A DNA stretch of 46,200 bases from Zelonia costaricensis. Lineage: Eukaryota; Euglenozoa; Kinetoplastea; Trypanosomatida; Trypanosomatidae. Both the position numbers and the translations under genes were made by a program. This document shows, in pieces, positions 8,328-19,198 of this stretch (positions are counted from its first letter, which is position 1; the number at the start of each line of letters is the position of its first letter). The notes under the pieces are model-generated. The model was not told the DNA's origin. It searched no databases and saw only the letters and a list, made by a program, of their open reading frames with translations. The stretch lies in the NCBI GenBank assembly GCA_030849075.1, contig JASAOO010003355.1:1-46200 (forward strand). The letters run 5' to 3'.

Positions 8328-10394
8328 TTAGAGCTGCGCAGCGAGGTAATGACGCAGCCACGCCGGACACGGACGTGCAGCGCGGCCCGCCTCCCCCTCC
8401 GACGTCTCTGAGTGCGCTGCACCCGTTCGAGCACGCCTGTGCAGAGGCGCGGGAAAGCGGCGCCGCTGACTGCCCGCTGCGGGTGCAGATCCATCGCGAG
8501 CACCCTCAAGCCCGTCTTGCAGGCGCAGTGCGTCCCGGTAAAGGGCCAGCGCCACCTGCGGAGTTGCCGGGTCTCGCACGGCCTGCCACGCCGCCGGCAG
8601 CACATCCACGCTCACCAGGAACAGCAGACACCACCGCACCCACGCCGGCAGCAACGCCATCGTTGGCGCCGCGCGGGAGGCGCCACGCGCCAGCGCACTG
8701 TCCCGGCACCGCCGCACCTCGCCGCACACCCACGTGTGAAGCAGCAGCCCCGTTGCGTTGCCGGCCGCCTTGAGCAGCCGGTGCCGTCCCTCCTCGGTAA
8801 AGCGTGCCAGCCCCGGGGGCGCCGGTGCAGACTTGCGTACGGCGAGCCCGCTGAGCACGGCGTCGGCGACACTGCCGTGCGCCGTCAGAGGCACCGAACA
8901 CGCAGTGGACGGCAGGTGCGGCGCCGCGGTACCACGCGACGGGCGCGTCGCGTCACTTGCACGCAGGCCGCTGGTGCGCACCACCGCATGACGACGTCGT
9001 CCATCAGCGAGGAAGCGTGTCCACGCAGCCCAGTCGTCCTCCACCGCGGCAGCCCAGATGGCGCGCTGCGGCTCGAGTGCGTTGCGCAGGAGGTGATCGA
9101 GCGCGCAGCCTCCGAGCAGCATCGGCAGCAGCGGAGACAGGAACGCTGTGTAGAAGCGCGGGAAGGCAAGCGACGTGGCGGCAGTGCGGCCGTGCCGCTC
9201 TCCCACGTGACGGCGCGGCTGGTGCGCTGCGCCAGTGCTGGACTGCTCGCTGTAAGCGGTGTGCTGCCCGTGTCCGCGCCGCACAATATCGCAGAGCACA
9301 TGCCACAGGTCCTTGCCCGGTATCACGCGAGACTCCACAAGCCGATACGTGGCTTCCGGCGGCGCCGCTGCCGCGTCCTCTGCGTGCGCGGTGCCGTCGC
9401 CAACAATAAAGTGCTCATCGTAGGCTGCGCGAGGCATCCCAAAGACCGCCTCGAATGGGAAACGGGCCACCGCCTCGTCACGGGGGCGCAACAGCGCACA
9501 TGCGTCGTGTGCGTCCACCGCGCACGCCGTGTGCGAGCGGCCCGCGTCACGCGAAAGCGGCGACGCCGAGGAAGCCGCTGTGGACATCGCGGTCCGCCTC
9601 GCCGCAGCAAGCGTGCCGCGTCGCAAGAACACGGTGCCCTGCGTAAACCCGTCACCGAGCAGCACCTCCTCCGCGGCGTACCAGTAGGCCCCGTAGCACG
9701 ACTCCACGTAGGCAACGTAACGGTGCCACTGCGAGCGAGTGAGCTCGAAGAAGTGTTCGCTGTGCCGCCGCGGCGGTGCGGCCTCCCATGGGCGGTACAC
9801 GCTGTTAACATCCGCCACCGCTGCGGCTGTGTCGCCGTGCAGCCGCACATTCTCGCTGCGGTTCGGCGTCGTGAGGAGCACCACCGAGGCCCCGCGCGCG
9901 GCGCCGAGGTCAACGAAAAGGGTGTGCGTGTAAGCGGCCACGAGGTGCGGCGGAATGTGCTCGATCACCTCGATGCTCAGCACGGCGTCCACCGCAGCAG
10001 GCAGCACGGCGCTGGCGGCAGCTGAGGAAGTGACCGCCGTGTCGGGTGGCGGCGTCGTCAGGTCGCCCTGTACAAAGCGAATGCGTGCGTCCTCGCTGTA
10101 CAGCACCGTTGGTGCCCACGCAGGCGGCACCACGGCGGCCGCCTCGGTCAAGGCATCGGCATCGATGTCAATAGCGGCGACATCTGTCGGCTGCCACGCC
10201 TGCAGGGAGGCTGCGTTGATGATGAACTGCAGAAGCTCGCCGCGTGAGCAGCCGGCGTCCACAATGCGATGGCACCTAAAGCGCTCCAGCGTGCGTAGTG
10301 CAAGGTGCGCGCGCTGTGAGTAGAGGGGAGGGTGAAACACAAGATGCCCCTCCTCGCACGATGCTGACGTCGTGTTGCAGCACGAAGAAGTCAT
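8328..10394 (-). CDS. HEN1: HEN1-type small RNA 3'-terminal 2'-O-methyltransferase
   Basis: This gene encodes 688 aa from the ATG at 10394. The N-terminal ~260 residues carry the HEN1 catalytic domain. FHPPLYSQR at ~20-28 precedes the SAM-binding motif I, DAGCSRGE at 46-53, and an acidic strand-2 element follows (DIDADAL, ~76-82). The metal-binding signature ExxEH is intact as E142-V-I-E145-H146. TTPNRSEN (~175-182) and RHSEHFFELTRSQW (210-223, with H211 and H214) match the conserved block that supplies the fourth metal ligand. The family adds a 2'-O-methyl group to the 3' nucleotide of small RNAs, protecting them from tailing and decay. The remaining ~430 residues form an extension with no domain I recognise, rich in Ala/Arg and with scattered hydrophobic helices. 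There is no La or double-stranded-RNA-binding domain, unlike plant HEN1. The gene lies 986 bp downstream of the nucleotidyltransferase gene. Confidence 0.85.
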   Translation of the reverse strand: MTSSCCNTTSASCEEGHLVFHPPLYSQRAHLALRTLERFRCHRIVDAGCSRGELLQFIINAASLQAWQPTDVAAIDIDADALTEAAAVVPPAWAPTVLYSEDARIRFVQGDLTTPPPDTAVTSSAAASAVLPAAVDAVLSIEVIEHIPPHLVAAYTHTLFVDLGAARGASVVLLTTPNRSENVRLHGDTAAAVADVNSVYRPWEAAPPRRHSEHFFELTRSQWHRYVAYVESCYGAYWYAAEEVLLGDGFTQGTVFLRRGTLAAARRTAMSTAASSASPLSRDAGRSHTACAVDAHDACALLRPRDEAVARFPFEAVFGMPRAAYDEHFIVGDGTAHAEDAAAAPPEATYRLVESRVIPGKDLWHVLCDIVRRGHGQHTAYSEQSSTGAAHQPRRHVGERHGRTAATSLAFPRFYTAFLSPLLPMLLGGCALDHLLRNALEPQRAIWAAAVEDDWAAWTRFLADGRRRHAVVRTSGLRASDATRPSRGTAAPHLPSTACSVPLTAHGSVADAVLSGLAVRKSAPAPPGLARFTEEGRHRLLKAAGNATGLLLHTWVCGEVRRCRDSALARGASRAAPTMALLPAWVRWCLLFLVSVDVLPAAWQAVRDPATPQVALALYRDALRLQDGLEGARDGSAPAAGSQRRRFPAPLHRRARTGAAHSETSEGEAGRAARPCPAWLRHYLAAQL

Positions 10395-11381
10395 GGCGTC
10401 GTTCGCGGCTCAGTGCACAGGCGCGAAAGCGAGCGCGCACGGCTGTGCTGCTTTTTGGGGGGAGGGGGGAGTCTGTGTGCATGGGCGTGTGTCGGTGTGT
10501 GTGCGTGTGTTTAAGCGACCGAGAGCAGGTGGGGGGCGGAAGTTCATTGTTGGAAAGGGAAGGAGGGCGAAAGGGGCGAGTGAGGAAGCTGCGTGACGTC
10601 TGACGCCCCTTCGCGCGTGTCGAGGCCGCACCTCGGTGCATTTGACAAGACGGGGAAAAGTGGAGGGGCAGCGGCATCCAGGGCCCTGCCTGCACGTCCA
10701 CATTCTGTGCGTCCGCGTACGCACAAACGTGTGTGAAGAGGTGCGGTGGTACTCCAGGACAGTAGAAGTAGTGCCCTCCTTATCCTGCCGCTCTGTCCCT
10801 GGGTCACCCGCGTCTTTAGCGCCGTGCACCAGCGCCTGTTCAATCCCGCCCGCCCGCCACACTCTCTCGCTTCCGGCTCGTGGAAGCGCGAGGTGAAAGG
10901 GTTGAGGGGGTGTCAGCGTCGATGCGCCGCTCAAGTCACTCGCTCGTCAGCGGACATGCGCAGCGTCACTGGAGCCCGCTGCTGCGTATCCGCGCGGTTG
11001 GTGGATAAGTGTTTGGGGGGGGGGGTTTGGAGCCGCGCACAACGCGCTGTTGGGCAGACGAAAACCGCAGAGAAAGAGGAGGAGGGGGGCGCGAGCAATT
11101 GGGGGGGGGGGGGGCTGTCAGACAGGGCTCCGGCGCCACTAGCACACTAGCACGGAGAAATACGAGAATCAAGACCCACATTCGCACACAAACACACATG
11201 CGCACGCACGCACACACACATACACAAACTAGGACATCTTCTCATCACGGCGTCGCAGGGGATTGGGGGGAAGGGGCCTGCAGACGGGGGAGGGGAGAGG
11301 AAACAAACGACGGAGACACACACACAAACACACACACACACACACACGCACAAACACAAACACAAGGTGGGTGTGACGCCC
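10395..11381. other. Spacer between the nucleotidyltransferase and HEN1-like genes
   Basis: No gene is supported. The segment contains CA/CG-rich microsatellite DNA (about 11170-11362), two poly-G runs (about 11015-11027 and 11101-11113) and, near the HEN1 start, a short pyrimidine tract in the minus sense. The part above ~10600 should be largely 3' untranslated region of the nucleotidyltransferase. Confidence 0.6.
10451..10475 (-). promoter_or_regulatory. Candidate polypyrimidine tract and trans-splice acceptor for HEN1
   Basis: Read on the minus strand, a C/T-rich run (about 10472-10457) is followed by four to five A residues and an AG at 10452-10451, giving a 5' untranslated region of about 57 nt before the ATG at 10394. 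The prediction rests only on the usual trypanosomatid pattern (pyrimidine tract, then first AG). Spliced-leader read mapping would decide it. Confidence 0.35.
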
Positions 11382-14300
11382 TCACACGGGCTGCATCAAC
11401 ACTGGCTGTGAACCCAGATCGCTTCCAGGGCTGTGCTGCTGTGGCGGTTGGTGGTGCGGTTGCTGTGCATGCTGGAGCTGGACATCGGGTTGCCGGCCCG
11501 CGCTGTTCTTCTGGCTGTATCCCCCACCCTGCATGCCATCGTCGCTGCCGCGGGTCTGCATGCATCCGTTCGGCACGTACTGCATCGGCGGGTACGCGTA
11601 CTGCTGCGGGTGCTGGTGGGGTGGATAGCCTTGAGAGTGCTGCACTTGTTGGTGATGCTGGTGATGCTGCTGGCGTGGGTCAGGGCCGTAGCCGTTGGTG
11701 CCGCCGCCATAGGGTCCGTGGCCGCCGCCGCCGCCGCTGCCCGCTGCAGTGTCCATGGGCATCGTCTGCATCCCATAGCCACGGTGCCCGCTCCCCCCGC
11801 CGCTCATGTCGCCGTGGCTGTGATGCATGCTGTAGTCTCTTTGCATGCCGTTGCCGCCGCCGGACGACGAGGGGCCGGCACGCATGTAGGATGGGGACTG
11901 GAGGTGGGACATGTGCTGCTGCTGATGCTGCAAGAAGGAGGGGTGCCGGTGGTAGCTGCGGTGCTGCGGACCTGCACCGCCCATGCCGCCGCGCTGCTCG
12001 TTGTGTGGCATCGACAGATCGCCGCCGTAGCCGCCGCCGCGACTGCGCATCGCGTAGTACGCCTCGTCTGCCATGCCCTGCAGCGGCATCGGCATGCCCC
12101 CGCCATACCCGCCGTGGCCGTAGCCGACATGCGCCGACGTCTGCTGCTGGTATGGACTGGGCTGGTGGGCTGCGTGGGCGTGGTGATGCTGGTGTTGCTG
12201 GACGACTCCGTCCGCCGCGAAGCCGCCCACAGCTGTCGCCGCCGTGGCCTGCAGGCTGTTGGGGGGTGGGGCGGGGGAGAGCGGGGATGACGATGACGGC
12301 CCTGACGGCGGTGGCGGGGCCAGCTGCTGCGCCCTCGCACCGCCCGTGCCGCCGCCCCCCCGCAGCGTGGGGAACGGGGAAGCCGAGCTGTCCACGGGCA
12401 CCATGGCCTCCCCGAGCGGGCCGCCGCACCGCACGGCGTCTGTGCGGTCGAGCCCCGCCATCGCGTCCTCCACGTCGATGGCCGCCGCCTGCTCCGCCGC
12501 AGTGGCGGCGGCGTGGCCGCGCCGCGTCCCGGGCGACATCTGCGCCGGCCTGCTCTGCGTTGGCGACTGCGCCAGCGAGGGGGACTGCCGGCGCGCTGTA
12601 GCCGAGGATGTGGGGGAGGTGATGGTGGCGGCCGCCGACGCAGCGCCGGGCCCCCTAAAGACAAGCTGCGGTTCGCACATGCGCGGGATCACCGGCGTGC
12701 ACAGCAGCGATGGCCGCACGCAGTCGTGGCAGCGCGGCATGCCGGCCAGCGCCGGGCCCGCGCCGCCGCTCCACGGACAGTTGAGGTCGCCGTGTCGGCG
12801 GATCGACTCGATGGTGCGCGCGAAGAGGCGCTGCAGCACGCGCACCTCCACCTGCGTGCACTGCGAGTGCGGCGCGGGGTAGCCGGGGCACACCTGCACC
12901 GCGTCGCAGGCCGCACTGCCGTCGGCCTCGCCGTCGCTGCTCGGGGTGCCGTAGGCCGGGGCGTTGCCACGACCCTGCACCGCTGAAGCGCTGGCGGCGG
13001 CTGCAGCTGCGGCGGCGGCGGCGGCCCCGCCCTCCACCCAACTCCGGCTGCCGCTGCTGCCGGCGCTGATGGCGGACCACTGCGAGGTAGGCGACGCCAT
13101 GTCGGCGTGGCCGCTGCCAGTGCCAGGAGCGCCACCGCGCCGGCTGCTGCCCACGCCGCCCGCGCCACCCACTGCCGCCGCCACCGCACTCGCACGTTGC
13201 CCGCTGCTCGCAGACGTCGGCCTGCCGACGCCGGCACCACGCGTGTCGCCGAGCAGCTCCTGCGAGGCCCCGTCGAGCAGCCGCAGCCCCTCGAGGAAGG
13301 CGCGCTGAATGCGCTGCAGGTGGTTGCGGCACACCCCACGCACCATGTTGCTGCTCCACCGCAGCGGGTCCAGCACGTTCATGTCTCGCACCGGAAACAC
13401 CGCCGTGTTGCAGGACGGGCACAGCAGCCGCGCGTCCTCGGCGGCGCAACCTGGGCGATTCAGCTGCACAGGGAACGTCGGCGCATGTGGCGAGGCTGAG
13501 GTTGGGGTCGCCGCGGTGCCCCCCTTCCGCCGCTCCATCACCTCCTCCACCGTCCTATCCCCATCGTCGGCGTGCACGTGCGTCTGCGCCGCTTGCCGCG
13601 CGTCGTGGCGCGCCTGCCGCTCCCACCGCCGCGAACGGTTCACCTCGTCCAGCAGGTGCTTCACACCGCTCACTGTCAGCAGTGGGGCTTGACGGCGGCG
13701 CACTAGATGCCCAATCGCCGCCTCGCCTTCTGGGGTGAGGCCCAGGAACGACAGGTCCGCTGCAGCGCGGTTGGCGGCCGCCACGCCAGTCAGCGGACGG
13801 CTGTGCGCCGCGTCCACTTCGAGGTAGCTCAAGTCCAGCGGGGTCGAGTTGATCTTGTGCAGTGGCAGCGGCCCAAACGCTGTCACGCAGTACCGGTCGA
13901 AGTCGAAGTACGCGTAAAATTTCAGGAACCGTGCGAAGAGCGTCAGCGGCGAGAGCGGGCGTGGCGACGCCGATGCAGCCGCACCGCTGCCGGTGCCCAC
14001 CGCCTCCGTTGCCTTCAGCGCGGAGAGGTCCGATGGCGTCCGTGCGGCTGCAGCCGCCTCCTCCGCCACGCTCGCACAGTCCACCGCCGACGATGCGGGC
14101 GAGCTGGATGAGTCGAGCGGTTCCGTTGCGGTGGCCGCCCCAGCCGCACCCACCGCGGCATCGCCGACGTCTTCGAGAAACTCCACCGTGTTGAGCATCG
14201 AGATGAGCATCACGGTTGCCGCGTACGACCCGATGTACCCCGCTTGCCCGCCCAGGATGTGGGCCTCGTAGCTGCTCCACGCCTTGAGCAGCAACAGTGT

Positions 14301-15316
14301 GCGCTTCAGCAGGTGCTGCCCCCCGATGACGGCGTCCATCTCGTGCAGGAAGCGCACGCAGTTGACCCCGCCAAACTGGCCGATCGTGATGTCGTAGTTG
14401 CAGCCCTCCATCGCGAGCTTCAGCACCCGCACCTCCGCCATCACCAGCGAGTCCACAAAGAGCGGTGTCTTGGCACTGCGCAGGTAGTCCCGCACGCGGC
14501 CGAGCACCTCGCCCGACGCGATACTCAGCACCGCCGGCGCCACGAGCCGCGGGGCTCCGTCGGTTGTCGTGGTGAGCTGCATCGTGCCCTCGATGTTACC
14601 GGCACTGCTATCCGTCGTCACGGGAAGCAGCGCCGCCTTCGAGGTCGCCGTGGCGTCGCCGTCGCTTAGCGAGGAGGCCGAGAGCGGCGGCGTCGTCGTC
14701 GGCGAGGGCGGCGGCGTCTGCGTGGAGTCGCGCGCCACGAGCCCGTCCACCTCAACCGTCACGTCGTTGTCGCCGTCCGGCAGCACGGTGCGCATGTTCA
14801 CGCTGCCAAAGATGTAGAAGGAGATGTCGCCGTACTCGTGGCCCGTCTGCCGGCCGGCGTGGCGCAGTGCGGCGGTGATGTACGTGGCGAGGACCTGCAG
14901 CTGGCTGCGGCGGCGCTGGAGGCAGGCGAGGGAAGGGGTGAGGTACGGCAGCACCTCCCGCTCCACCAGCCGGCACAGCCGCGGGCTCACCTCGGATGTG
15001 AACTGCAGGCGCGGCCGAGGGGCCGCATCGGCAGCCACGTCGGCGACCAGCACCTCCTCCCGGGCAGACCGCGCCTCTTCACTTAGAGTTACCGCAGGCG
15101 CGGGCACCCCGGCACTGTCCGGCCCGCGCGCAGCACCCGACGCACCACCGCTCGTGCAGCTGTGGCTGACGCTGGCAGCGGCCCCAGCGGCAGGCAAGCA
15201 CGTTGAGCCTGTTGCTGGGGGTGAAACTGCATGTTGACCCCCGGTGTAGAAAGCCATGGCCGGCATCGCCGGGGGCGGTGTTGGCGAGCGGAAGCTGACG
15301 TTGCGTTGTGGCATGC

Positions 15317-15350
<34 letters not shown>

Positions 15351-17747
15351 TGGTGACGGGAGTCCATCCTCGGATGCCGCGGCGTGCATGCGGGCCATGC
15401 CGTCGTCCGCGCCGTAGTGCAGCGGGGCGGTGCCGTTTTGGTAGCCGGCGTAGTCGGCACCCCCGGCGCCATCGCGCAGGCGCTGCGGTACCCGCTCCCC
15501 ATCCATCGCGGCGGCGGCAGCGCCGCCACCGTGCATGCCGTTGCTGTCCGTCGGCATCGTGCCAGCGTTGTAGTACCCGCCCAATGCACTGCCAGAGAGC
15601 GGTGGGAGGGGCTGATAGTACGGCGCCTGCTGCTGCTGCTGCTGCTGGTGTTGCTGGTGTTGCTGCGGCATGAGCTGAGGCGGGTTGTAGGAGCGGCCGC
15701 CACTCCCGCCGCGCTGCGCCGATCCGTAGCCAGGCTGTTGCTGTGGGACGTAGGCGTTGCCAGCACCACCAACGCCGTTCACCATCGGCATCATGGTGTT
15801 GGCGCCGTAGGACGCGTAGCCCGCTGAGGGGGACATCGACTGCTGCAGCTGCCGCTGCTGCTGTGGCGGCTGCAGGCGCAGATCGTCTCCTGCCGCATTC
15901 CCGTTGTGCGACGGTGCCCCGGCGCCCTGCACGCTGTTCGCTGCGAGGTCGCCCATCCCATTCGGGTAATAGCCGTACGCGCCCCCGCCACCACCGCTGC
16001 TGCCACCACCGCCGGCTGACCCGCTGCTGCTGGTGCGACGCGGCTGGTACGGCCCCTGGGTGTAGGGGTCGAGCGGCATGGACAGCATCATCATGGCGTT
16101 CTCCGCTCCGCCGTAGCCGTTGCCGGGGTTGTGGTGGTGGTGGTGGCTCTTTGCGACCTGCATCGCGTACTCGCCCTGGCCGCCACCCCCGGCCATCCCG
16201 TTCCCACCGTTGAGCATGCCGTAGCCCATCATCATCATCGTCCCTGCGTCGCCCATCCCGGGCCCGAAGTTGCCGTGCAACTGCTGCGACTGCGGCTGGG
16301 TCTGGTGGTGGGCGGGGGGCGGGTACGGAACGTAGGGCAGCTGCGGCCCGTAGCCCTGAAACAGCGGAGCAGGCGTCATCGCAACCGCAGCAGCACCACC
16401 GCCGGCCTGCGCCGCACCACTGGCGGGTGACGTCGTTGGTGCCTGCGGTGCGGCGGCGGATGGGGCACCGCTGGCGGTCACGACGCCGTGCGCCGCCTCG
16501 GGTGCGCTGGTGAGGGCGCCGGCCCTGCCCTCGGCGATGTCCTCCACCGCCGCCCCCTCCGCGCCTGCCCCTTCGCCGCTGACCGCCTTGGCCTCGGCTT
16601 CGGCTGCAGCCGCTGCCGCTGCTGCTGCTGCTGCCGCAGCGGCGGCCTTTTTCTTCTTCTTCTTCTTCTTGCGCTTCTTGCTGGACGCGGAGACAGTTGG
16701 GGCCACCGCACCGGTGTCTGCCGCGTCGCCGGCGGTCTCGGCCTCAGCCGCGATCGTGTCCGGCTCGTCGCCGTCATCGCCGGACGACGGCGGCGACGGC
16801 TCGCACGACGCGATGCGTGGCAACGCTGGCGATGTGGTCAACGCAGCAGTGGGTGCGCCTTCGCTGTCTGCCGCCACGGGAGCCGGGGCCGTCGCCGGGA
16901 TGAGGGTGGCGGCGGCGGCCGGCTCCGTGTCTGCGTGAAGCGGTGCCGGCGCGACTGGTGCGGCGCTGGCGGAGTTTGGGTTCGAGTTGGCGACGTCCTT
17001 GCGCTTCTTGCCGGTGCGGGGCGGCGGCCCAAGCGGGGCGGCGGGTGCTGCGGCGGCAGTGCTGGTGGTGACGCTGGCGGCCTTCGCGGGCGCGGACGGT
17101 GCCGCTGAGGCCATCGCGCCCGGCTGCTGCACGGGGGGCGGGGGTAACGTGTGGGGGGCGCCGGTCTGATCCTCCTGCTGCTCGCCGACGCAGGCGAACG
17201 GTGGGGAGCAGCCCGAGTTGGCCGGGCTGTGCAGGGCCGAGAGTCGAGGGTCCGAGAGACGCGAGCTGCCGCTCCCTCCCCCTCCGCCGAGGCTGCCGGT
17301 AGGTGGCAGAGACGCGCTGCGGCGTAGGCGTGTGGGTGGGTTGGCGGTGATGATGGAGAAAGCAGCCGCGTTTGTGCCGCGGAGCTGCGGGGTTGCGTGG
17401 TGGCTCACGGCAGCGCTGTTGCCGCTGTCACGTCGGCTGCTTGCCGACAGGCACTCTGGGAGCTTGAGAAGCGGCCTCTCACTCGTTGCTGACCGGCTCG
17501 CTGCTGCCAGACCGCTGCTCCGCGGCGTCGGCGCGGCTACTTGGGGGGTTTGTGGTCGGCTGGATGAGGCCTCGCGCAGCTCGCCGCTGCCGCTCAGGCG
17601 GCGGGGTCGTGCACGCTGTTGCGGCTGCAGCGGCGCCTCAGCAGCAGCTCCGCTGGTGGTGGTGGACGCGGCGGTACTGGGGCGCAGCTCCGGCATCGCT
17701 GGCGAGGAACCCGAGGTGCCGCCGTGAGTGGCGTCACTGCGCTCCAT
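11382..17747 (-). CDS. Giant PAP/OAS1-type nucleotidyltransferase with low-complexity flanks
   Basis: This gene encodes 2121 aa from the ATG at 17747. The 78 codons upstream are CA-repeat-like and precede this ATG in frame. The catalytic core spans roughly 890-1280: FGS at 980-982, then LPDGDND (989-995), giving the GS...DxD metal-binding pattern with D993 and D995, and a third acid at D1119 in NYDITIGQFGG. Next come LLKRTLLLLKAWSSYE and GYIGSYAATVMLI of the PAP substrate-binding core, then LKFYAYFDFDRY. A later block (~1440-1490) reads FPVRDMNVLDPLR...NMVRGVCRNHLQRI. This order and wording resemble the plant PAP/OAS1 substrate-binding-domain nucleotidyltransferases (FGSVPLKTYLPDGDIDLT type), more than the trypanosomatid editing TUTases. 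A CPSC pair sits at ~1437. The long flanks are Ala/Pro/Ser-rich, with a Lys-then-Ala run at ~355-386, poly-Gln at ~799-811, and a His/Gln/Gly/Met-rich tail that may phase-separate. All three acids are present, so activity is plausible; poly(A) versus poly(U) specificity cannot be read. Confidence 0.85.
15313..15358 (-). repeat. Poly-glutamine (CAG/CAA) tract in the nucleotidyltransferase
   Basis: Mixed CAG/CAA codons encode about twelve consecutive Gln residues near position 800, before the catalytic core. A second Gln/His-rich tract is encoded at about 15628-15670. The mixed codons suggest a stable tract rather than a pure expanding triplet. Confidence 0.75.
16588..16682 (-). repeat. Lysine-run then alanine-run encoding tract
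   Basis: AAG-rich codons encode KKRKKKKKKKK and are followed by GCN codons for about fifteen Ala residues, at ~355-386 of the nucleotidyltransferase. The Lys cluster could serve as a nuclear or nucleolar targeting signal or bind RNA; this is inferred from composition only. Confidence 0.65.
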
Positions 17748-17966
17748 TCCTATTTTGTTTTTGTTTTTTTGCGCCCGGGTGTGACTCTCGGGCTGTGGTG
17801 TCTGTAGCCGGCGTGAAGCAGTGAGTGGGTGCCTCTGCGGCGTCTCTGGTGTGATGGACCGCGTGTGCGTGTGCTCGCTCGAGCCGCGCTTCAGGGCCGC
17901 GAGGCAGGCGAGGGGCACTGGAAAGAGCGGACGAGCAAAGAGGGTAGAGGAAGAGGGGCTCCACAC

Positions 17967-18090
17967 CTCAAGACCCGACAAGACAGGAAACGCGAAGGCG
18001 TCGATCAGCCCGCCCGCAGAGCGTCAGACGAACAAAGGATCAAATGAGGAAGGCGAAAAGGCAGAAAAAAAAAGGGAAGAAGGGAGCCTG
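17967..18090 (-). promoter_or_regulatory. Candidate pyrimidine tract and trans-splice acceptor for the nucleotidyltransferase
   Basis: In the minus sense, a strong C/T tract (about 18090-18045, with a long T run) is followed by a stretch without AG until 17968-17967. That would give a 5' untranslated region of about 220 nt. A second, closer C/T-rich tract (about 17957-17920) makes an alternative acceptor nearer the ATG equally possible. Confidence 0.3.
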
Positions 18091-19162
18091 TGTCAACTTT
18101 CGATGGCGCAAGCGACGCTGACGAGGGAGACGCGCGCCGTGGCGCTGCCGTTTTTTTTTTTTTGGAGATGCACAAGATCAGCGGCAACGACGCGGGCGCT
18201 TCGCTACAGGGGGGAGGAACAGAACAGAAGAAAGTGAGAAGCACCACGCGAGGGAGGCAAGGCGGGGAGGAAGCACGGAAAGAGAAGGCGACACACGATG
18301 GCAGAGGGCACGGCGTGCGGGCGATGAAGCCGCGCGCAGACAAGGGGGAGAGAGGGGAAGGATCAGAAAGTACCAAGAGTCTGATCAAACACACAAACGC
18401 AATAGAAGGGAGAGGGGAGAAGGTGGGGGCGCCGCACAACTCCTGGGCCAGCCTTTTTTTTTGTGTGTGTGTGTGTGGTGAGAGTGGCGCGGTGGTCGTG
18501 GTCGGGGTGGTGGTTTGGTTGAGTTCACCGTATGTGTGTGTGTGTGTGTTTGTAGGTGCGTCAAGGTAGGGTGTTCGACGAGGCCAAAGACGGAAGGGAG
18601 TGGGCGACGTGAAGCTACAGCAGGGCACGCCGACAGACACACAGACACGCACTCACACGCGCGCGCGTAGAGGGAGTCAAGCAGGGGTGGAGGAGATACA
18701 GAGAGAGAGAAAGGGATGCGGCGGTGGGAAAGAACGCGGAAAAAAGGGGGAGGAGGGGTGCAGGCCAGCACGGGGCTGCACACCGAAGTCACACAAGGAG
18801 ACGGAGGAGGGCGGGGGTGACAAGTGAAGAAGGTGCACCGACAGAGCCGCAGCGGCAGCGGCAGCAGCAGCAGGAGGAGGTGGAGGTGATGATGATGCCA
18901 CTGTAGATGCCCTTCCAAGACCCGGTGAAGGGACTGCCAAGAGAGTGGGAAGTGAGAGCAGGGTGGAAGGGCGGAATAAGAAGGTCGGAGGAGAAAGACG
19001 CGCGGCGAGAAAGCGGGAGGGAGGGTAGGGATAAGAAGGGTGAGGGGGGTGCAGAAAAGGGAGGGAACATGCAGCGGCAGAGGCGGACAGTCAACGAGGG
19101 TGGCTGAAGCGGCGCCAGTGGGGAAAGACTAGGGTGTGCACAGAGAGGCTCAAGCCGTGTAT

Positions 19163-19166
<4 letters not shown>

Positions 19167-19194
<28 letters not shown>
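19167..19194. repeat. (GT)n microsatellite
   Basis: About fourteen GT units on the plus strand, read as (CA)n in transcripts of the minus-strand gene cluster. It is one of many such tracts in the spacer. Confidence 0.9.

Positions 19195-19198
<4 letters not shown>

Noticed and set aside
11009..12601. Plus-strand open frame of 530 codons
   Set aside because: It lies mostly antisense to the nucleotidyltransferase C-terminus and is rich in Arg, Ala, Gly and Cys, as expected for the shadow of a GC-rich gene.
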